From assembly GCA_033239525.1 (NCBI GenBank), contig BSYO01000005.1, positions 22,550,519-22,614,518 on the forward strand: a stretch of 64,000 bases of DNA. Direction: 5' to 3'. Position 1 is the first letter of the stretch. Every line of letters starts with the position of its first letter. The notes below the pieces were generated by a model. The model searched no databases and was not told where the DNA came from. It was given only the letters and a program-made list of their open reading frames with translations. Positions 59,169 to 64,000 of the stretch are shown one piece after another. The position numbers and the translations under genes were made by a program. The stretch comes from Nepenthes gracilis (taxonomy: Eukaryota; Streptophyta; Magnoliopsida; Caryophyllales; Nepenthaceae).

Positions 59169-61246
59169 GACTCCAAGACTCATCCTTTGCCTAACCTTTT
59201 TCATCCGCGGATTTGTGTTTGCTCCCAAAAGTCTCCATTGTAAATCAAAAGATGCATTTAGATGATTTGCCATTATATCAAAAAGGGTTTGATGGAGCAT
59301 TATAATGCATGGAATTTGAAAAAGTCAGCCTATCATCAGATTCAAACCCTTCAGCAACAGAATAGGTGCAGAGATTATGAAGAAATAATCAGGAACATTC
59401 AAGGCAACAAAATCTACTGGTTGATTGAAAACCCATCAGGATCCCTCATCAGTTTCCTTAAAATGATCGAACACCTCAGAGTTATACAGCAATCCATCTT
59501 TAGTGATTTCTCTTTTCCACTTTTTACCATCCCTTCTAGCCCACACTATATATCTCACGTTCCCAGTACAAAATATACATAAAAATGACATCAGAAAATA
59601 TTGATACAAAATCGGAACGCAACCCTGCATACAAGGTCAGATAAACTCTATAAATAAATGCGAAATTTCAGGAAAATTTATGATCAACACTCTAGTAATT
59701 GGCCTAAAAACATACATTTTGATCACGAACTCAAAACCAAATATTAAGAAAAAGCGTCTATGAACTAATATCTCATTTACGGAAACATAAAATCCATAGT
59801 CATAGGCACTCCAGCAACCAAAATACAAAGCCCGACAAAAACTGTCTCTAAACCATATCTAACATCAAAACTTCCAAATACAACAATATCATTCTTAAAC
59901 TAATCTTTGAGAAATACTCTCCCAAAGTTCAATACTCCTGCGAGTGATATCCGGGCTCGCTAATCTAAAAGGTTAGCAAAAGACGGTAAAAATGAACCTA
60001 AAATTTAGTAAAATATGTATAATATATATATATATATATATATATATTTCATGAATAAAACATGTGAAGGAAAAATAATAATGATCAAATGCTAAAACAT
60101 TGAAAATGCCGATAAAAACATGCAAAAACCACAAAGAAATATAAGAATCAAGGATTAATAATGACTTCATCACAGGAATTAATTATCAAAGGTCGGGTTA
60201 TGATTGCTTCCACATAGCTAAAAGTCACACGTCACTCTTACAATTCGTGGGTGGCTCGATTATATATTATTCTTTATAGCCGGGTCAAAAGCCACTTTTC
60301 TAACCCGTGAATATCAGATTCAATCTTTAATTTACAAATAATACACTAAGACATATTCGAATATACTTTGACAATTCTTTATAATAATTCTTATTTAGTC
60401 AAAACGGAAAACTTTATATAGAAAACAAACATATGAATTTTTTCCCATATTTGGAAAACAAATCATCTTTACAAAATCAAAGTAAAGTTTTCACCAAATA
60501 CTTACATAAATGAAACATGTAAGGACAATTTCTCAAAGATTTCAGGATTTTAAAATAATATATTTAAAAGTACAATCCTTTAAAATCTCATGGGATGAAA
60601 GCAAATTTAATATATATACAACATGATTTTAAAAGAAGTAAAAAAGTACCACATTGATGAGCATTTGAACAAAAATGATAAGAGTTTTCAACAAAGTTCA
60701 AAAAAAAAAAAAAAAAAGAGCTTAAATGCAATTATCTTGACATAAATTTCTTAAAAATTGCTAGAATTCACTTCAAATTTTCTTCCTTATTCTTCTCTCT
60801 CTTCTCCTTCTCTCTCCAATCTCCAAATTTCGTGAGAAATGAGCTGAAAATCAACAAGTCATTATATAGCAAACAGGTGCATCGGGTGAGGTGCAAAAGC
60901 TAATTTTAGCTAACATATGAGTGCCCATTAGGCGTGCAATAGGCGCTGGGATACTAAAACAAACACACACGAGCAACCTTTATGTGAATATCAGGTGCAG
61001 TAATTCTACTTCAAACACGTTCATGCATAGCTCTTGCAGTCATCAAACATCCTCCCAAGCCACTACATAATTTTTCCCAATCGAACCAAAACTTCTCCTT
61101 AAAATTTTTAATTTAATCAAATTAATTCTGGATATCATAAATCATATTAAGTATTTAGTTGTCACACTGTCCTCAAAATAGATGATTCCAGCTCTGCACT
61201 ATTAACAAATGGCATTGTTTGCGTTGTCAAACAAGAGAGGGTTGCA
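59169..61246. other. AT-rich spacer
   Basis: No gene was recognised. It contains an (AT)n tract at about 60022-60048 and poly(A) runs near 60700. A CT-rich leader-like stretch at 60780-60825 next to AATCTCCAAATTTCGTGAG may be old LTR material. Confidence 0.4.
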
Positions 61247-61928
61247 TGTGATGAATGACCAAGAAGTATAGAGGTTATACACTATATAGATATGACACGC
61301 AAACCGAGCACTCCCGCATGTACAACTTATATGTATAAAGATATATGTATATGATAGATAATTATTTAGAAAATTCTAGAGTAACCTAGAAAATTATAAA
61401 AAAGAAAAGAAAAAGAGACATGTACTTACTCTATAATATTGAGCAGGGAAGATGTGAAAGATTCTAGAGTATTTTAAAGAAAATATATATAAAAAATACT
61501 CTAAAAGGTAAATTTTAACCATCTGTAGTAGAGATAAAAAGATGATCTTAACTATTCGTTGATGAGATAATTCCTATATAAAGAGATAAACCCCTAGCGT
61601 TTGGGATAAGCTTAACAAAATCAAAAGCAAACAACTCAAGCAAAAAGCCAAGTAAAATATAACCAAAGAGAGGTGTGTAGCTAAAAGGATAGCTAGTCTT
61701 GAAGAGCTTGAGGAGTAACTTTCGAGGGAACTTATTAGAGCAAGTATTAGAGAGGTGCTCCATACTTTTATACTTAACTTTTATAATAAAAATTGTTTTC
61801 TACAAAAGTCTTATGTCTCTTCACATTTTGAGGTGGGAACATCGAGAAAGGCTAACTCATTTACATCACACAAGGTGTACTAAGCAAGTACTGCACCAGT
61901 GACCGACTAAAAGCACCATTGTGTGACA
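61247..61928 (+). repeat. 5' LTR of gag-protease element copy 2
   Basis: 682 bp. Starts TGTGATGAATG and ends GTGTGACA. TATATAAAG at 61575-61583 is a likely TATA box and AATAAA at 61785-61790 a likely poly(A) signal, which gives a normal U3-R-U5 order. TGTTATCAAAGAC (61931-61943) right after it resembles the initiator-Met tRNA binding site TGGTATCAGAG. Confidence 0.65.
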
Positions 61929-61944
61929 GGTGTTATCAAAGACA

Positions 61945-63930
61945 ATGTTCGCGAGCAAGCTATACATGCGAGCTACACTAAGACCGTACCAGGAGAAGAC
62001 TGAGGCTATGAGGGAGCTAGCCAACGTCAACACAAGGGACAACTTTTACCATGTCGAAGTGCAACACAACTAACATGGCGAGCATCTTGGAGGATGAAGT
62101 GTCAGTTAAGAAGAAGAACACACGAGATATATCTAAGGACTCTTTCTTTTAAGTTCAAAGTGAGACTTTCTCGGGTGGAGGAGGCCTTCGGAGATGTTAA
62201 AGGTTTAGAGGAATGCTTTAACATTAAGAGGGATTTCATGACTCCAAGGATATGTTGGTGGATATGGTGGAATCCACAACGATGGAACTACAGATAGATA
62301 TAGCGGCATTAAAGGGAATGTTGCTGCTAGATATGATGGGCAAGTTGGAAGCTATGGTGCAAAACCTAACAACCGATGTTACAACCATGAAAGAGGATTT
62401 GGGCCATGTGCAAAAAGACAATAACTAGCGAGACAGTCATCGCTGTGCCTAGTGTGGAGGCACCCAAGCCCAAGCCTTTTGTTGGTGTGGAAGATGCCAA
62501 GGAACTAGATAACTTCTTATGGCAAATGAAGCAATACTTCGAGGCTACGCGGGTAGTCAAACATCGGGATAAGGTAAGGACTGCAACTCTTTATCTTACA
62601 AACAATGTGATGCTATGGTGGTGTAACAAATGCCACAAGATTGAGAAAGAGTTATGCACTATAGCAACAAGGGATGATTTCAAGAAGTAAATCAAGAAGT
62701 AGTTTACCTAAAGAACGCCGAATACCTTGCCCGTATGAACATGGGGAGGATGAAACAGGCAAGTTAGGTTGGTGAATACATGAAGGAGTTCGTTCGCTAA
62801 TGCTAGAGGTGCCTAGCATGACCGAGGATGAGCTATTCTTCAACTTCATGATGAGATTGCAACCATGGGTAAGGATGGAGATTGAGAGGCATGGGATCAC
62901 AACGGTTAGGGATGCCATGGTTGCCACGGAGTCATTGATGGACTTTGAGCTTGACAAGAATCATCAAGAGGACGGTCAAACTAAAGGTGGCACAGACGCA
63001 TCCAAGGATTATCACGGAAATAGCCCTCCCAAGAAGGTGGATCATCTCGACAAGCCAATGTCAAGTAGATATCGACGCAGGGGCAAGCATAGCTCAAGAA
63101 AAAGATAGCAAAGCTAAAGGCAGTGGCAGATGCTTCTTGTACGATGGACCACACTTCATGAGGGATTGCCCTCAAAGAGACAAATTGAATGCCATCCAAA
63201 AAGTTAACATAGGTCCTACAGGGATGACCCACGTCACATGGGGAAAAAGTGGTGGATTTACACAATCTAGGCAGTGCCGAAGGAATAACATGGTCAGGGA
63301 CTGATGTACATGGACATCGACATCAAGGGAAAGCCCATGGTGGCAAAGCTGAATATAGACGTGACGCACAACATCATGACGATAGACATCATGAATGAGT
63401 ATAAACTTGACTTGGTTACGGAGACAGACTAGGAAAAGACAATGAACTCTATCCCACTCCCTATCCGAAAAGTTTTACAAGACGTTCCAGTGAAGATTGG
63501 AGGCATGTGGAATAAAAAGTTGGACTTCACGGTGGCTAACCTAGATGACTATCCACTCATCTTAGGCGTCAAGTTCTTCCACTTAGCCAAGAGCAAACTG
63601 ATGTCATGGGATAAATGCCTATGCATCATGTACGGTAAGGAGTCATCGTATATGGTGGGGCTTCTTCAAGAGTGAGACTTGAAAAAGAGGACACCGATGC
63701 TTTTGTGAAAAATTGGTGCCATTCGATTGCTCCAGGTGGAGTCAATATTGGATGAGCTTTGCTCGATGATGGATGACAGCGTAGGACCGAGTCCAAGGTC
63801 AAGCGGTGAGCAGCAATCATCCACTATCCAGCTGAATCAGGGGATGAGGTGCAAGAGGCAAAAGCTAGAAAGGCCAAAGCCATGGGATCGCAATGCCTCT
63901 TCACGACAAGAGCGTCGTGAAGCAAGTGGG
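61945..63930 (+). pseudogene. gag-protease of element copy 2, decayed
   Basis: ATG at 61945 opens 42 codons (to TAA at about 62071). The gag core is at 62406-62690 (ELDNFLWQMKQYF, NNVMLWWCNKC). The next gag part is 62800-63108 (MTEDELFFNFMMRLQPW). The zinc-knuckle-like CFLYDGPHFMRDC at about 63130-63170 has Tyr in place of the second Cys. Protease start NIDVTHN (about 63354), so the catalytic Asp-Thr/Ser-Gly is lost. The protease end is 63442-63675 (LDDYPLILGVKFFHL). The stop at 63430-63432 and several frame breaks are shared with copy 1. Confidence 0.8.
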
Positions 63931-63936
63931 GGAGAG

Positions 63937-64000
63937 TGTCATAGATTGTTAGAAAGTATAGATGTTATACGCCACCCAAACGTGACATGCAGACAAGGGG
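63937..64000 (+). repeat. Start of 3' LTR of gag-protease element copy 2
   Basis: TGTCATAGATTGTTAGAAAG after the purine tract, matching copy 1 at 1709. It is cut by the window edge. Confidence 0.65.

Larger units (their letters stand above)
61247..64000 (+). mobile_element. Gag-protease-only LTR retrotransposon, copy 2 (cut by window end)
   Basis: 5' LTR 61247-61928, primer-binding site about 61931-61943, gag and protease 61945 to about 63920, purine tract (GTGGGGGAGAG, about 63926-63936), 3' LTR starting 63937. The whole interior is about 2.0 kb with no reverse transcriptase, RNase H or integrase. It is collinear with 1-1885. The 3' end and target duplication lie outside the window. Confidence 0.75.

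Overview
The window is nuclear DNA from a flowering plant, most likely a eudicot. It holds intron-split genes of a plant dioxygenase family, large AT-rich spacers, and many LTR retrotransposons typical of plants (Tat/Retand-like and other Ty3/gypsy, TNT1-like copia, a TRIM, a gag-protease-only element and MITEs). There is no operon structure, and I recognise no rRNA, tRNA or CRISPR array. I cannot name the species.

Only one host gene family is recognisable: an SRG1-like 2-oxoglutarate/Fe(II) oxygenase present as two direct copies about 38 kb apart. Copy A (exons 8537-8794, 9772-10019, 11103-11429, 19415-19678) carries a 1-bp deletion in exon 3 and an early stop, so it looks like a pseudogene. 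Copy B (exons 46986-47243, 47426-47673, 55302-55629, 57025-57288) is open throughout and predicts 365 residues with all iron and 2-oxoglutarate ligands. Gene and flanks form a duplicated block (A about 5011-31367, B about 44043-59168). With the insertions removed, both blocks shrink to about 7-8 kb. Each copy supplies the empty site for insertions in the other, so the order of events can be read.

Layout: 1-1885, gag-protease element remnant; 1886-5010, AT-rich spacer with a MITE; 5011-31367, block A with two solo LTRs upstream of the gene, a MITE/solo-LTR/TRIM nest and a 4.9-kb copia in intron 3, and a solo LTR plus an 8.3-kb minus-strand Tat-like element downstream; 31368-33450, AT-rich and TG-rich spacer; 33455-43996, broken minus-strand Tat-like elements; 44043-59168, block B with a solo LTR upstream and a 6.5-kb gypsy element in intron 2; 59169-61246, spacer; 61247-64000, a second gag-protease element with its 5' LTR, cut by the window edge.

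The points most worth a second look are: (i) three copies of a gene lying antisense to the Tat-like elements, each with a short sense-orientation spliceosomal-type intron at the same place, a conserved coiled-coil end and, in two copies, an AATAAA signal; (ii) two gag-protease elements that share several disabling mutations and so seem to have multiplied while already defective; (iii) a complete 692-bp TRIM; (iv) the intact/broken dioxygenase pair. All coordinates and alignments were made by eye, without database searches.
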